Shown: one piece after another, positions 16,998 through 25,596 of the stretch | Numbering within the stretch: the stretch's first letter is position 1 | How the letters are laid out: each line of letters starts with the position of its first letter | NCBI RefSeq assembly: GCF_023516555.1 | Contig: NZ_JAMGBD010000002.1 | Location: 186,001 to 250,000 of the forward strand | DNA: 64,000 bases | Reading direction: 5' to 3' | From: Sphingomonas alba | Lineage (GTDB): Bacteria > Pseudomonadota > Alphaproteobacteria > Sphingomonadales > Sphingomonadaceae | Notes under the pieces: generated by a model | Seen by the model: only the letters and a program-made list of their open reading frames with translations | What the model was told of the DNA's origin: nothing | The model's database searches: none | Program-made: the position numbers and the translations under genes

Positions 16998-18143
16998 ATG
17001 TCGCACCAATTCGACCTGACCGACGACCAGCTCCAGATCCAGGACATGGCGCGGAAATTCACCGCTGATGCCATCACGCCCTTCGCGGCCGAATGGGACG
17101 AGAAGCACGTCTTCCCCAAGGACACGATCCGCATGGCGGCCGAGCTCGGCTTCGGCGCCATTTACGTGTCCGAGGAATCCGGCGGCATCGGGCTCGGCCG
17201 GCTGGAAGCGGCGTTGATCATGGAGGCCATGGCCCATGGCTGTCCGTCGACCAGCGCCTTCATTTCGATCCACAACATGGCGAGCTGGATGATCGATCGC
17301 TTCGGGTCGGACGAGGTGAAGGCGAAATACCTCCCCTCCATGATCAGCATGGAAAAAATCGCCAGTTACTGCCTGACTGAACCGTCGTCGGGCTCGGACG
17401 CCGCGGCGCTCAAGACCAGGGCGGTCAAGGATGGCGACGATTATGTTGTCTCCGGCTCCAAGGCCTTCATCTCCGGCGGCGGCGAGAATGAGGTCTATGT
17501 GACGATGGTCCGCACCGGCGAGGACGGCCCCAAGGGCATCACCTGCCTGGTCATCGACAAGGACATGCCTGGCGTCAGCTTCGGCGCGCAGGAAAAGAAG
17601 CTCGGCTGGCATTCGCAGCCGACCGCCCAGGTCAATTTCGACGAGGTCCGGGTGCCTGTCGCGAACCGCGTCGGCGCCGAGGGCGAAGGCTTCCGCATCG
17701 CCATGATGGGCCTAGACGGCGGCCGCCTCAACATCGGCGCCTGTTCGCTCGGCGGCGCCCAACGCTGCCTCGACGAGGCGGTGAAATACACCAAGGAGCG
17801 CAAGCAGTTCGGAACGGCCATCGCCGACTTCCAGAACACGCAATTCATGCTCGCCGACATGGAGACGGAACTGCAGGCCGCGCGCCAGCTGCTCTACGCC
17901 GCGGCGGTCAAAGTCACCGCAAATGCCCCGGACAAGACCAAGTTCGCGGCCATGGCCAAGCGCTTCGCCACCGACACCGGCAGCTCGGTCGTCGACCGCG
18001 CGCTGCAGCTGCATGGCGGCTACGGCTATCTGATGGATTATCCGATCGAGCGCTTCTGGCGTGACCTGCGCGTCCACTCGATCCTTGAGGGAACCAATCA
18101 GGTGATGCGCATGATCGTCGGCCGGGAGCTCACCCGCCAGTGA
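16998..18143 (+). CDS. acyl-CoA dehydrogenase, isobutyryl-CoA type
   Basis: 381 residues, FAD flavoenzyme. Seen: ISVEESGG-type region YVSEESGGIGLGRLE, CLTEPSSGSDAAALKT, GKSAFISGGGE-like KAFISGGGENEVY, and the C-terminal GYGYLMDYPIERFWRDLRV with the ILEGTNQVMR segment. Placement beside mmsA, mmsB and HIBYL-CoA hydrolase marks it as the isobutyryl-CoA to methacrylyl-CoA step; a short/branched-chain substrate is inferred from context. Its stop codon overlaps the phaC start by 4 bp. Confidence 0.92.
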   Translation: MSHQFDLTDDQLQIQDMARKFTADAITPFAAEWDEKHVFPKDTIRMAAELGFGAIYVSEESGGIGLGRLEAALIMEAMAHGCPSTSAFISIHNMASWMIDRFGSDEVKAKYLPSMISMEKIASYCLTEPSSGSDAAALKTRAVKDGDDYVVSGSKAFISGGGENEVYVTMVRTGEDGPKGITCLVIDKDMPGVSFGAQEKKLGWHSQPTAQVNFDEVRVPVANRVGAEGEGFRIAMMGLDGGRLNIGACSLGGAQRCLDEAVKYTKERKQFGTAIADFQNTQFMLADMETELQAARQLLYAAAVKVTANAPDKTKFAAMAKRFATDTGSSVVDRALQLHGGYGYLMDYPIERFWRDLRVHSILEGTNQVMRMIVGRELTRQ

Positions 18144-19825
18144 TCGCAGACATGACGCGCCGCCTGAGCGAAGCCGCCGAGAAGATGATGAGGGGCGATA
18201 TCAAGGCGAGCCTGCCTTTCGATCCGTTCGCCATCGCGCAGGCGTCCACAGACTTCGCGCTCGGACTGGCCGCGCGGCCAGCTGATCTTCTCGAAGTGCA
18301 GATCACCGCCGCCCAGCAATGGGGCGACTTCTGGACCAAAGCGTTGTCCGGCCAGCCAACGGAGGCCCCGCGCGACCGCCGCTTTGCTTCGCCGCAGTGG
18401 CAGGACGATCCCTACTTCCGATCGATCCGCGATTCCTATCTGCTTGCATCGGAGCAACTCCGCGACCTGGTGTCGCTCGGCACGAACGGCACGGACAGCG
18501 GCAATGCGACCGTGCGTTTCCTGCTCGACCAGTATCTGAATGCGGTCGCGCCGACCAACTTCGCGCACACCAACCCTGAAGTGCTGAAGCGCACCAAGGA
18601 GACCAACGGCGCCAACCTCGTCCAGGGCTTCGCCCACCTGATGGAAGATATGGCGAGCGGGAAGGGAATTGTTCAGCGCCGCACCGATCCCGACGCGTTC
18701 GAAAAGGGCAAGACGATCGCCGCGACGCCCGGCCAGGTCGTCTTTCAGAACGATCTCTTCCAGCTGGTCCAGTACGCGCCGACCACCGACAAGGTGGCCG
18801 TGGAGCCTTTGCTCTACGTCTCGCCGCTGGTGAACCGTTTCTACATGATCGACCTCGTCCCCCGGCAGAGCCTGGTGAAATGGCTGGTCGAGCAGGGCCG
18901 CACCGTCTTTGTCGTGTCGTGGGTCAATCCGACAGAGAAGCATAAGGACAAGGGCGTCGGCGACTACGTGCTCGAAGGCGTGGTCGAAGCGATCGGCCAG
19001 GTCCGCCAGCGCACGGGCCAGTCGCCGGACCTCTTCTCTTTCTGTCTAGGCGGCACCCTCGTCGCGATTGCCCTCGGCTATCTCGCGGCGAACAAGCGCG
19101 CGGCAGAGGTCAATTCAGCGACGCTGATCGGCAGTCTCGTCGACTTCGCCGACATGCGCGACTGGTCGGCGTTCGTCCATGAAGGCCATCTTGCCGCGCT
19201 CGAGGATCACCTCGAAGCGCAGGGCTATATCGACAGCCTGGAGCTGCAGCGCCTGTTCGCAGCGATGCGCGCCAACGATCTCATCTGGTCCTCGGTCGTG
19301 AACCACTATCTGCTCGACAAGCCAGCGCCGCCAAGCGACCTGCTCTACTGGTTCGAGGATGGTGCCCGCATCCCGGCCGCATTCCTCAAGAGTTACAACC
19401 GCGACCTGCTGCTCGAAAACAAGCTGAAGGACCCGGCCGGCTTCGAGGTTGGCGGGACGCCCATCGACCTTGCCGCCATCCCGACACCGATGCTGGTGAT
19501 CGCGCTGAAGGACGACCATGTTTCCGCCTGGCAAGCAGTGTATTCGGGAGCCCGCTCTCTCGGCGCTGATTTCATACTCGGCGGTTCGGGCCACAATGCA
19601 GGGGTCATCAATCCGCCCGCCGCCAACAAGCACGGCTTCTGGACTAACAAGGCCAGGCCCGCGAGCGCCGACGAATGGCTGGAAACCGCCAGGCGCCACG
19701 AAGGCAGCTGGTGGCCGACCTGGACCGAATGGCTGAGCGGCAAGGGTTCGAAGAAGACGGTGCCTGCCCGAAAGATCGAGGACGGCATGGAACCGGCCCC
19801 CGGCTCTTACGCGAAAATGCCCTGA
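18140..19825 (+). CDS. phaC: class I poly(3-hydroxyalkanoate) synthase
   Basis: Polymerises 3-hydroxyacyl-CoA into PHA granules; 561 residues, the normal class I length. The N-terminal PhaC domain (DPYFRSIRDSYLLASEQLRD, FLLDQYLNAVAPTNF) precedes the alpha/beta-hydrolase part with the nucleophile cysteine in FSFCLGGTLVAI, LGSLVDFADMRDWSAF, an aspartate in IALKDDHVSAW, and the histidine in GGSGHNAGVINPP. It starts at GTG 18140 inside the stop of the acyl-CoA dehydrogenase (ATG at 18152 is an alternative) and its TGA overlaps the next start. It is thus embedded in a valine-catabolic operon, without phaA, phaB or phasin genes beside it. Confidence 0.95.
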   Translation: MIADMTRRLSEAAEKMMRGDIKASLPFDPFAIAQASTDFALGLAARPADLLEVQITAAQQWGDFWTKALSGQPTEAPRDRRFASPQWQDDPYFRSIRDSYLLASEQLRDLVSLGTNGTDSGNATVRFLLDQYLNAVAPTNFAHTNPEVLKRTKETNGANLVQGFAHLMEDMASGKGIVQRRTDPDAFEKGKTIAATPGQVVFQNDLFQLVQYAPTTDKVAVEPLLYVSPLVNRFYMIDLVPRQSLVKWLVEQGRTVFVVSWVNPTEKHKDKGVGDYVLEGVVEAIGQVRQRTGQSPDLFSFCLGGTLVAIALGYLAANKRAAEVNSATLIGSLVDFADMRDWSAFVHEGHLAALEDHLEAQGYIDSLELQRLFAAMRANDLIWSSVVNHYLLDKPAPPSDLLYWFEDGARIPAAFLKSYNRDLLLENKLKDPAGFEVGGTPIDLAAIPTPMLVIALKDDHVSAWQAVYSGARSLGADFILGGSGHNAGVINPPAANKHGFWTNKARPASADEWLETARRHEGSWWPTWTEWLSGKGSKKTVPARKIEDGMEPAPGSYAKMP

Positions 19826-20901
19826 TGGACGCGATGACGACGCAACAAGACGTACTAACGATCAAGGAAGGCCTCGCCGGCCGCCTGCGGCTCAATCGGC
19901 CAAAGGCTCTGCACAGCCTTAACCGGCAAATGGTCCGGGACATGGCGACGGCATTGCTCGAATGGCGCAACGACCCTGACGTCCGGATCATACTGATCGA
20001 CCACACAGAAGGCCGCGGCTTCTGCGCCGGCGGCGACGTCGTCACCATCGCCAACAGCGTCGACGGCGCCGAAGAGGCGGCGCGCGCCTTCTTCTTCGAC
20101 GAATATCGCCTCAACCACCTTGAATATACCTATCCGAAGCCCGGCGTCGCTTTCATGGACGGCATCACCATGGGCGGGGGCGTCGGCATCGCCTGCCCCT
20201 GCCGCTTCCGCGTGGCCACAGAGCGCACCCTGCTCGCCATGCCGGAAACGACGATCGGCATCTTCCCGGATGTCGGCGGCGGCCGCTACCTTTCGCGCCT
20301 GCGCGGGCGACTGGCCCAGTTCCTGGCGCTGACGGGAGCGCGGCTCGACGGCGCGGAGTGTTTCCGCCTTCGTTTGGCGACGCATTATTTGCCGTCCGAC
20401 CGCGTCGAGGAAGCGAAAGAGCGGATCATCGCCCAGCCCTTCCGGGTCGAAGCGATCCTCGACGAGTTGAGCGAAGAGAATGTCCCCGAGGCCCGCATCA
20501 TGGGCAACCTCAACAAGATCGACCGCTATTTCACCAGCGACCGGCTCGAGGAAATCCTCGAAGCGCTCGATGCCGGCGCGACCGAGGGCGACGAATGGGC
20601 GCGGGCGGAAGCGGAGACCATCCGCAAGAAGTCGCCAATGGCCTGCAAGGTGACGCTCAAGCTGTTGGTCGAAAGCCCCTACCAGCTCCACTTCGTCGAC
20701 GAGATGCGGATGGAATATGGAATCATGGTCCGGCTGATCCATCACCCGGACTTCCGCGAGGGCGTCCGCGCGTTGCTGATCGACAAGGACAATGCGCCCA
20801 ACTGGCACCCGACCAACCCTGCCGTCATCGGCGATGCCGAGGTTCAGGCCTTCTTCGAGCCGCTGCCCATCGAGGAGCAGTGGCGTCCGTTCGATTTCTA
20901 G
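19825..20901 (+). CDS. enoyl-CoA hydratase/isomerase family, 3-hydroxyisobutyryl-CoA hydrolase type
   Basis: 358 residues, longer than a standard crotonase, as expected of HIBYL-CoA hydrolases. Seen: GRGFCAGGDV (oxyanion hole), MDGITMGGGVGIACPCRFRV, and LLAMPETTIGIFPDVGGGRY with the catalytic glutamate and aspartate. The long C-terminal half (MACKVTLKLLVE, MEYGIMVRLIHHPDFREGV, RALLIDKDNAPNW) is diagnostic. It releases 3-hydroxyisobutyrate from its CoA ester in valine breakdown. ATG 19825 shares one base with the phaC stop. Confidence 0.92.
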   Translation: MDAMTTQQDVLTIKEGLAGRLRLNRPKALHSLNRQMVRDMATALLEWRNDPDVRIILIDHTEGRGFCAGGDVVTIANSVDGAEEAARAFFFDEYRLNHLEYTYPKPGVAFMDGITMGGGVGIACPCRFRVATERTLLAMPETTIGIFPDVGGGRYLSRLRGRLAQFLALTGARLDGAECFRLRLATHYLPSDRVEEAKERIIAQPFRVEAILDELSEENVPEARIMGNLNKIDRYFTSDRLEEILEALDAGATEGDEWARAEAETIRKKSPMACKVTLKLLVESPYQLHFVDEMRMEYGIMVRLIHHPDFREGVRALLIDKDNAPNWHPTNPAVIGDAEVQAFFEPLPIEEQWRPFDF

Positions 20902-20910
20902 AGGTACGAC

Positions 20911-21684
20911 ATGAGCTACGAAACCATTCTGGTCGAAAAGAAGGGCGCGGTGACGCTGGTCACCTTGAACCGCCCGCAGGCACTGAACGCGCTCAACACG
21001 ACCGTCCTCAAGGAATTGATCGAGGTTTTCGCGGCCTATGACGCGGACGACAGCCAGCACTGCCTGGTCCTGACCGGCTCGGAAAAGGCCTTCGCCGCCG
21101 GCGCCGACATCAAGGAAATGCAGTCCCAAGGCTTCGCCGATATGTATTCGGCCAACTTCTTCGCCGGATGGGAGCATGTTACCGCGACCCGCAAGCCGTG
21201 GATCGCCGCCGTCTCCGGCTTTGCGCTCGGCGGCGGCTGCGAAGTGGCGATGATGGCCGACTTCATCATCGCCGGGGACAATGCCAAGTTCGGCCAGCCC
21301 GAGATCAAGCTCGGCGTCACGCCGGGTATGGGCGGATCGCAGCGCCTCGCGCTTGCCGTCGGCAAGGCCAAGGCTATGGAAATGTGCCTGACCGGCCGCA
21401 TGATGGGCGCCGAGGAAGCCGAACGCGGCGGCCTCGTCGCCAAAGTCGTGCCCGCCGCCGACCTCGTCGAAGAAGCGCTGAAGACCGCCGAGGCGATCGC
21501 GGGCATGGCCCCGCTCGCTGCCATCGCCACCAAGGAAATGGTCAACGCCGCGTTCGAAATGCCGCTCAATCAAGGCATCCGCTTCGAGCGCCGCCTGTTC
21601 CACGGCCTGTTCGGCACCGAAGACCAGAAGGAAGGCATGGCCGCCTTCGTCGAGAAGCGCCCGGGCAATTGGAAGGGTAAATAG
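20911..21684 (+). CDS. enoyl-CoA hydratase
   Basis: 257-residue crotonase. Seen: oxyanion motifs [10 protein letters not shown] and [17 protein letters not shown], and the catalytic glutamates in [20 protein letters not shown]. In this operon it most likely hydrates methacrylyl-CoA to 3-hydroxyisobutyryl-CoA, though such enzymes also act on crotonyl-CoA. It is 9 bp after the HIBYL-CoA hydrolase gene and 1 bp before mmsB. Confidence 0.93.
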   Translation: MSYETILVEKKGAVTLVTLNRPQALNALNTTVLKELIEVFAAYDADDSQHCLVLTGSEKAFAAGADIKEMQSQGFADMYSANFFAGWEHVTATRKPWIAAVSGFALGGGCEVAMMADFIIAGDNAKFGQPEIKLGVTPGMGGSQRLALAVGKAKAMEMCLTGRMMGAEEAERGGLVAKVVPAADLVEEALKTAEAIAGMAPLAAIATKEMVNAAFEMPLNQGIRFERRLFHGLFGTEDQKEGMAAFVEKRPGNWKGK

Positions 21685-21685
21685 G

Positions 21686-22582
21686 ATGGCACGCGTCGCA
21701 TTCATCGGGTTGGGCAACATGGGCGGCGGCATGGCCGCGAACCTCGCCAAGGCGGGGCATGAGGTCCACGCCTTCGACCTTAGCGAGGCCGCTTTGGCTC
21801 ACGCCGAGGAGCGCGGCTCGCAGCGCGCCGCTTCCGCCGCCGAAGCCTGCAAGGGCGCCGACGCCGTCGTCACCATGCTTCCCGCCGGCCAGCATGTCGC
21901 CGCGGTCTATCGGGACAGCGTCTTCGGCCATGCACAGGCGTCCGCCATCCTCATGGACTGCTCGACAATTGACTTCGCCACCGCCCGCTCGGTCGAGGAA
22001 GAGGCCGCGGCCCAGGGCTACACCATGGTCGACGCACCCGTTTCCGGCGGCATCGCTGCTGCCGAGGGCGGCACCCTCACCTTCATGGTCGGTGGCTCCG
22101 ACGAAGGCTTCGATAAGGCCCGAGAATATCTCGACAAGATGGGCAAGGCCGTCATCCATGCCGGCGATGCGGGCGCTGGTCAGGCAGCGAAGATCGTCAA
22201 CAACATGCTCTTGGGCGCGACCATGGCCGCGACCTGCGAGGCCTTTGCGCTCGCCAAGAAGCTCGGCCTCGACCAGCAGACCTTTTTCGACATTTCGTCG
22301 AAAGCCTCTGGCCAGAGCTGGTCGATGACAAGCTATTGCCCGGTCCCGGGTGTCGGGCCGGAAACTCCAGCAGACCGCAATTACGAAGGCGGCTTCATGG
22401 CGCAGCTGATGCTGAAGGATTTGAAACTGGCGATGGAGGCCGCGCAGGCCGCGGGCGCCTACACGCCGATGGGAGCCGAAGCGGAAGAGCTTTACCAGCG
22501 CTTCGTAAACTTGGGCGGTGGGCCCAAGGATTTTTCAGCTCTTATTAAGATGATCGACGACAGTTGGCAGAAGCCGGAATAG
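21686..22582 (+). CDS. mmsB: 3-hydroxyisobutyrate dehydrogenase
   Basis: 298 residues. Oxidises 3-hydroxyisobutyrate to methylmalonate semialdehyde, the substrate of MmsA, with NAD. Seen: NAD-binding GLGNMGGGMAANLAKAG, the substrate-binding DAPVSGGIAAAEGGTL, and the catalytic lysine in GQAAKIVNNMLLG. Last gene of the valine-degradation operon; together with mmsA and the three acyl-CoA enzymes it completes the path from isobutyryl-CoA to propionyl-CoA. Confidence 0.95.
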   Translation: MARVAFIGLGNMGGGMAANLAKAGHEVHAFDLSEAALAHAEERGSQRAASAAEACKGADAVVTMLPAGQHVAAVYRDSVFGHAQASAILMDCSTIDFATARSVEEEAAAQGYTMVDAPVSGGIAAAEGGTLTFMVGGSDEGFDKAREYLDKMGKAVIHAGDAGAGQAAKIVNNMLLGATMAATCEAFALAKKLGLDQQTFFDISSKASGQSWSMTSYCPVPGVGPETPADRNYEGGFMAQLMLKDLKLAMEAAQAAGAYTPMGAEAEELYQRFVNLGGGPKDFSALIKMIDDSWQKPE

Positions 22583-22590
22583 GAGTTCGC

Positions 22591-23055
22591 ATGAAGTTCG
22601 TGGTTGCAGTTTCCTCCATCGCCCTGATCGCTTCGGTCGCCGTCGCCAAGCCGCTGTCCCAGGACGCGGCGCTCAAGATCATGCATGAGCGCCACGAGGG
22701 CATGGAGACGATCGGCAAGGCCAATCGGGATCTTCGCCGGGAATTGACCAGCGACACGCCGAACATGGCGACCGTCAAAACCGCCGCGAGCCAAGTTGCC
22801 AACCTTGCGGGCAAGTCGTCTCACTGGTTCCCGGCCGGTACGGGTCCCGAACTAGGCAAGACCGGCGCCAAGCCGGAAATCTGGCAGCAGCCGGCCGATT
22901 TCAACGCTAAACTCAAGGATTTCCAAGGCGCTGCAAAGGCGCTTCAGGTGGCGGCTGCGAAGGGTGATGCCGGCGCGTCCAAGGCCGCCTATGCGAGCCT
23001 CGGCAAGACCTGCAACGCTTGCCACGAGACCTATCGCATGGACATGCACCACTAA
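22591..23055 (+). CDS. class II cytochrome c (cytochrome c')
   Basis: 154 residues; start at 22591 with AGGAG just before and a signal peptide ending at SVAVA. A four-helix-bundle type sequence with the heme motif near the C-terminus, CNACHETYRMD, as in cytochromes c' and c556. Periplasmic electron carrier or NO-binding protein. It is followed 2 bp later by a cytochrome b561-like gene, the usual pairing for membrane-coupled electron transfer. Confidence 0.9.
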   Translation: MKFVVAVSSIALIASVAVAKPLSQDAALKIMHERHEGMETIGKANRDLRRELTSDTPNMATVKTAASQVANLAGKSSHWFPAGTGPELGKTGAKPEIWQQPADFNAKLKDFQGAAKALQVAAAKGDAGASKAAYASLGKTCNACHETYRMDMHH

Positions 23056-23057
23056 GC

Positions 23058-23711
23058 ATGAAGCAGGCGATCTGGGACCTGCCGATCCGGCTGTTTCACT
23101 GGCTGCTGGTCGCGCTGGTCGCGTTCAGCTGGTGGTCGGCGGAAAATGGCGAAACCGACCTCCACATCTGGTCGGGCATCGCCATCCTGTCGCTGCTGAT
23201 CTTCCGGCTTTTATGGGGCTTCTTTGGCAGCTCGACCTCTCGCTTCTCGAATTTCGTGCGCGGCCCGAAGACGGTCGTCGGTTACCTGCACAATAAGGAC
23301 AGCTGGCGTGCCGCCGGACACACGCCGCTCGCGGCCCTCAGCATCCTGACCCTGCTCGCCCTCATCGCGGCGCAGGTCGGCCTTGGGCTGATTTCCGTCG
23401 ACGAAGACGGCTTTTACGAGGGGCCGCTGGCCCATCTCGTCAGCACGGATGTTTCAGAGGCTGCGCGCGAACTGCATGAGCAATTGTTCAACCTACTGCT
23501 CGCCTTCATCGTCCTGCACGTTGCGGCGATCATCTACTACCGCATCCGGGGCAAGAAGCTGACCAAGGCGATGATCACCGGCAAAGGAGAGCTCGGCCCG
23601 GGTGTAGAGCCGATGCGGCGCGCGAAGTGGTGGGCAGCACTGATTTGCCTCGCCGTCGCCATCGGCATCACGCGCTGGGTCGTCGCCGGCGCTCCCCCGT
23701 TCGGGGGTTGA
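23058..23711 (+). CDS. cytochrome b561-type membrane protein
   Basis: 217 residues with four hydrophobic segments (near residues 10-28, 40-56, 90-110 and 145-163) and a fifth at the C-terminus. Histidines suited to heme b ligation occur in PIRLFHWLLVALV and FIVLHVAAIIYYRI, matching the Ni/Fe-hydrogenase b-type cytochrome/cytochrome b561 family. It likely moves electrons between the quinone pool and the cytochrome c' encoded just upstream; direction cannot be told. Confidence 0.88.
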   Translation: MKQAIWDLPIRLFHWLLVALVAFSWWSAENGETDLHIWSGIAILSLLIFRLLWGFFGSSTSRFSNFVRGPKTVVGYLHNKDSWRAAGHTPLAALSILTLLALIAAQVGLGLISVDEDGFYEGPLAHLVSTDVSEAARELHEQLFNLLLAFIVLHVAAIIYYRIRGKKLTKAMITGKGELGPGVEPMRRAKWWAALICLAVAIGITRWVVAGAPPFGG

Positions 23712-23742
23712 TGTCTCGACCGGCTGACGCCACATCGCGCCC

Positions 23743-24318
23743 ATGCTGATCGAAACCGAACTGACGCCCAACCCGGCGACCCGCAAGTTCCTGCCCGGCC
23801 ACACCGTGATGGAAACCGGCAGCCGCGACTTCCCGAATGCCGAAAGCGCGGAAGCTTCTCCGCTTGCCGAAGCCCTGTTCGCGACCAACCTGGTCGACGG
23901 CGTGTTCTTCGGTCGCGATTTCGTGTCCGTCAGTGCAGCATCGGGCGTCCAGTGGGACGCGCTGGAACCCGAAGTCCTCGGCATACTCCTCGACCATTTC
24001 GTCAGTGAGGCACCGCTCTTCAAACCAGGCACCGCGGCCGGCATCGCCGTCGACAATGAGGCGCCTGCCTTCGAGGAAGACCCGGCCGACGCCGACATCA
24101 TCGAGCAGATCCGCGACCTGATTGATACCCGCGTCCGCCCGGCCGTTGCACAGGACGGCGGCGACATCGTCTATCGCGGTTACAGGGACGGCACGCTCTA
24201 CCTAGCCATGCAGGGAGCCTGCTCCGGCTGCCCGTCCTCGGCGATCACGCTCAAGCGCGGGATCGAGAGCCTGATCAAGCATTACGTGCCCGAGGTCGAA
24301 ACCATCGAAGCCATTTAG
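23743..24318 (+). CDS. NifU-like Fe-S scaffold/carrier protein (Nfu)
   Basis: 191 residues. N-terminal Nfu_N domain (MLIETELTPNPATRKFLPG) and C-terminal NifU domain with the cluster-binding CSGC motif in MQGACSGCPSSAITLKRG. It carries and delivers [4Fe-4S] clusters to target enzymes. One such client type, the radical-SAM enzyme MiaB, is encoded 3 kb downstream. Length and motif are standard for the alphaproteobacterial/mitochondrial NFU1 type. Confidence 0.93.
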   Translation: MLIETELTPNPATRKFLPGHTVMETGSRDFPNAESAEASPLAEALFATNLVDGVFFGRDFVSVSAASGVQWDALEPEVLGILLDHFVSEAPLFKPGTAAGIAVDNEAPAFEEDPADADIIEQIRDLIDTRVRPAVAQDGGDIVYRGYRDGTLYLAMQGACSGCPSSAITLKRGIESLIKHYVPEVETIEAI

Positions 24319-24385
24319 GCTTGCCCCGGCGGGCCGCTTGTGCCCAAATCCCTAACTTGTTGATTTGAGTAGGAGCACGCGACCC

Positions 24386-24997
24386 GTGATCCTTGCGTTC
24401 GACACGTCGACGCCCGCCTGCACCGTCGCCTTGTTTGCGGCGGACGGGAGCCTCTTCGCCTCACGCGACGAAGTTATCGGCCGCGGCCATGCAGAACGCC
24501 TCGTTCCACTGATCGCCGAAATGCTCGACGGCCATTTGCCATCACAGGTCCTCGTTGGTGTCGGCCCCGGCAGCTTTACCGGCCTGCGCATCGCCATCGC
24601 CGCCGCGCAGGGCTTGGCGATCGGTTGGGACGTGCCCCTCCATGGCATGTCCTCTTTGGCTTTGCTGGCAGCGACCGCACCCGGAGATGGGCCGGTCGCG
24701 GCTGCCCTTGCCGGCGGTCACGGCGAACTCTTCGTCCAGCAATTCCGCCGCGACCACTTCAGGTCCACCAGCGATATGTTGAACCTGCCTGCTTCCGACG
24801 CAGCGAGTCTTATCGAAGCACCTTTGGTTGTCGGGACCGGTGCCGAAGCGCTGGTTGCCGCACGCGGGCAAGGAGAGGCGGCGCCGATCCTGCCGTCCGC
24901 CTCCAACGCCTTGAAGCTCCCGTCCAAGCTGCGCTCCCTCGAGCCCAAGCCGCTATATGCCCGGGCGCCGGATGCCCGGCCCCGGGAAGCGGCATGA
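24386..24997 (+). CDS. tsaB: tRNA threonylcarbamoyladenosine biosynthesis protein TsaB
   Basis: 203 residues, non-catalytic partner of TsaD in t6A37 synthesis. I chose GTG 24386 because the family begins MILAxDTST and an AGGAG lies 10 bp upstream; an upstream TTG at 24365 is less likely. Seen: ILAFDTSTPACTVALF, VGVGPGSFTGLRIAIAAAQGLA, and a degenerate C-terminal half, all typical. It overlaps rimI by 4 bp. Confidence 0.92.
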   Translation: MILAFDTSTPACTVALFAADGSLFASRDEVIGRGHAERLVPLIAEMLDGHLPSQVLVGVGPGSFTGLRIAIAAAQGLAIGWDVPLHGMSSLALLAATAPGDGPVAAALAGGHGELFVQQFRRDHFRSTSDMLNLPASDAASLIEAPLVVGTGAEALVAARGQGEAAPILPSASNALKLPSKLRSLEPKPLYARAPDARPREAA

Positions 24998-25473
24998 ACA
25001 TGGCGGCGGAGGCGATGCCCTTGCAGTTGGTCACAGGGGAATCGAAGGACCTGGACGAAGTGATGGACGTCATGGCGTCGGCCTTCGATCCGCATTTCGG
25101 CGAGGCATGGACCCGGTCCCAATGTGCCGGGATCCTGCCGCTTTCGGGTGTGCAACTCGTCCTCGCTCGTAACGAACACGAAGTATGCGGCTTTTCGTTA
25201 CTACGCACGGTCGCGGATGAAGCCGAACTTTTGCTGCTGGCAGTCTCGCAAGATTCGCAACGCCAGGGCATCGGCGGCGCACTACTCAACCATTTCATTG
25301 ATCACGGGCGGCAAGCCAACCTCGCTCGCCTTCACCTCGAAGTCCGTGACGGCAACCCTGCGGTCGCAATGTATCAAGCCTTCGGCTTTGAGGAGGAAGG
25401 CCGCCGTCGCAAATACTACACTGGCCGCGACGGCAGCCAGCATGATGCTCTGACAATGGCGCTCAAGATTTGA
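24994..25473 (+). CDS. rimI: ribosomal protein S18 alanine N-acetyltransferase family (RimI)
   Basis: 159-residue GNAT acetyltransferase. The acetyl-CoA loop is SQDSQRQGIGGALLNHF, followed by LHLEVRDGNPAVAMYQAFGF and a C-terminal RRKYYTGRDGSQHDALTM, as in RimI. Coupling with tsaB by an ATGA overlap is the standard arrangement in proteobacteria. A perfect FNR-like box begins one base past its stop codon. Confidence 0.9.
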   Translation: MNMAAEAMPLQLVTGESKDLDEVMDVMASAFDPHFGEAWTRSQCAGILPLSGVQLVLARNEHEVCGFSLLRTVADEAELLLLAVSQDSQRQGIGGALLNHFIDHGRQANLARLHLEVRDGNPAVAMYQAFGFEEEGRRRKYYTGRDGSQHDALTMALKI

Positions 25474-25487
25474 TTGATCGAAATCAA
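25474..25487. promoter_or_regulatory. FNR/FixK-type binding site
   Basis: TTGATCGAAATCAA matches the FNR/FixK/FnrL consensus TTGAT-N4-ATCAA exactly. Its centre is about 25480.5; a TATTGC hexamer at 25505-25510 lies where the -10 box of a class II activated promoter would be, leading to mucR at 25597. The role is inferred from sequence and spacing. Confidence 0.6.
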
Positions 25488-25491
25488 GACG

Positions 25492-25508
25492 AATAGTGTC
25501 TGACTATT
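25492..25508. promoter_or_regulatory. dyad AATAGT-N5-ACTATT in mucR leader
   Basis: A 6-bp inverted repeat with a 5-bp centre lies between the FNR-like box and the mucR leader. It overlaps the likely -10 region. Such a site could hold a repressor; MucR/Ros proteins are known to autoregulate from AT-rich sites near their own promoters. Confidence 0.45.
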
Positions 25509-25596
25509 GCCGCGTAAAAAAAGGCGGCGTACTGACCCCGCGACTGTGGAGGTGGGAAGGGCCGCCACAGCATTTTCCAGCTCGGGGAAAATCCAC

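Noticed and set aside
19855-21750. Long open frame (631 codons) on the - strand opposite the crotonase genes
   Set aside because: Spans two well-supported genes of the valine operon; no family features.
25523-25566. Possible cobalamin riboswitch fragment (ACCCCGCGACTGTGG) in the mucR leader
   Set aside because: Only one short block resembles the B12-box region; the rest of the riboswitch core is absent, and mucR has no link to cobalamin.
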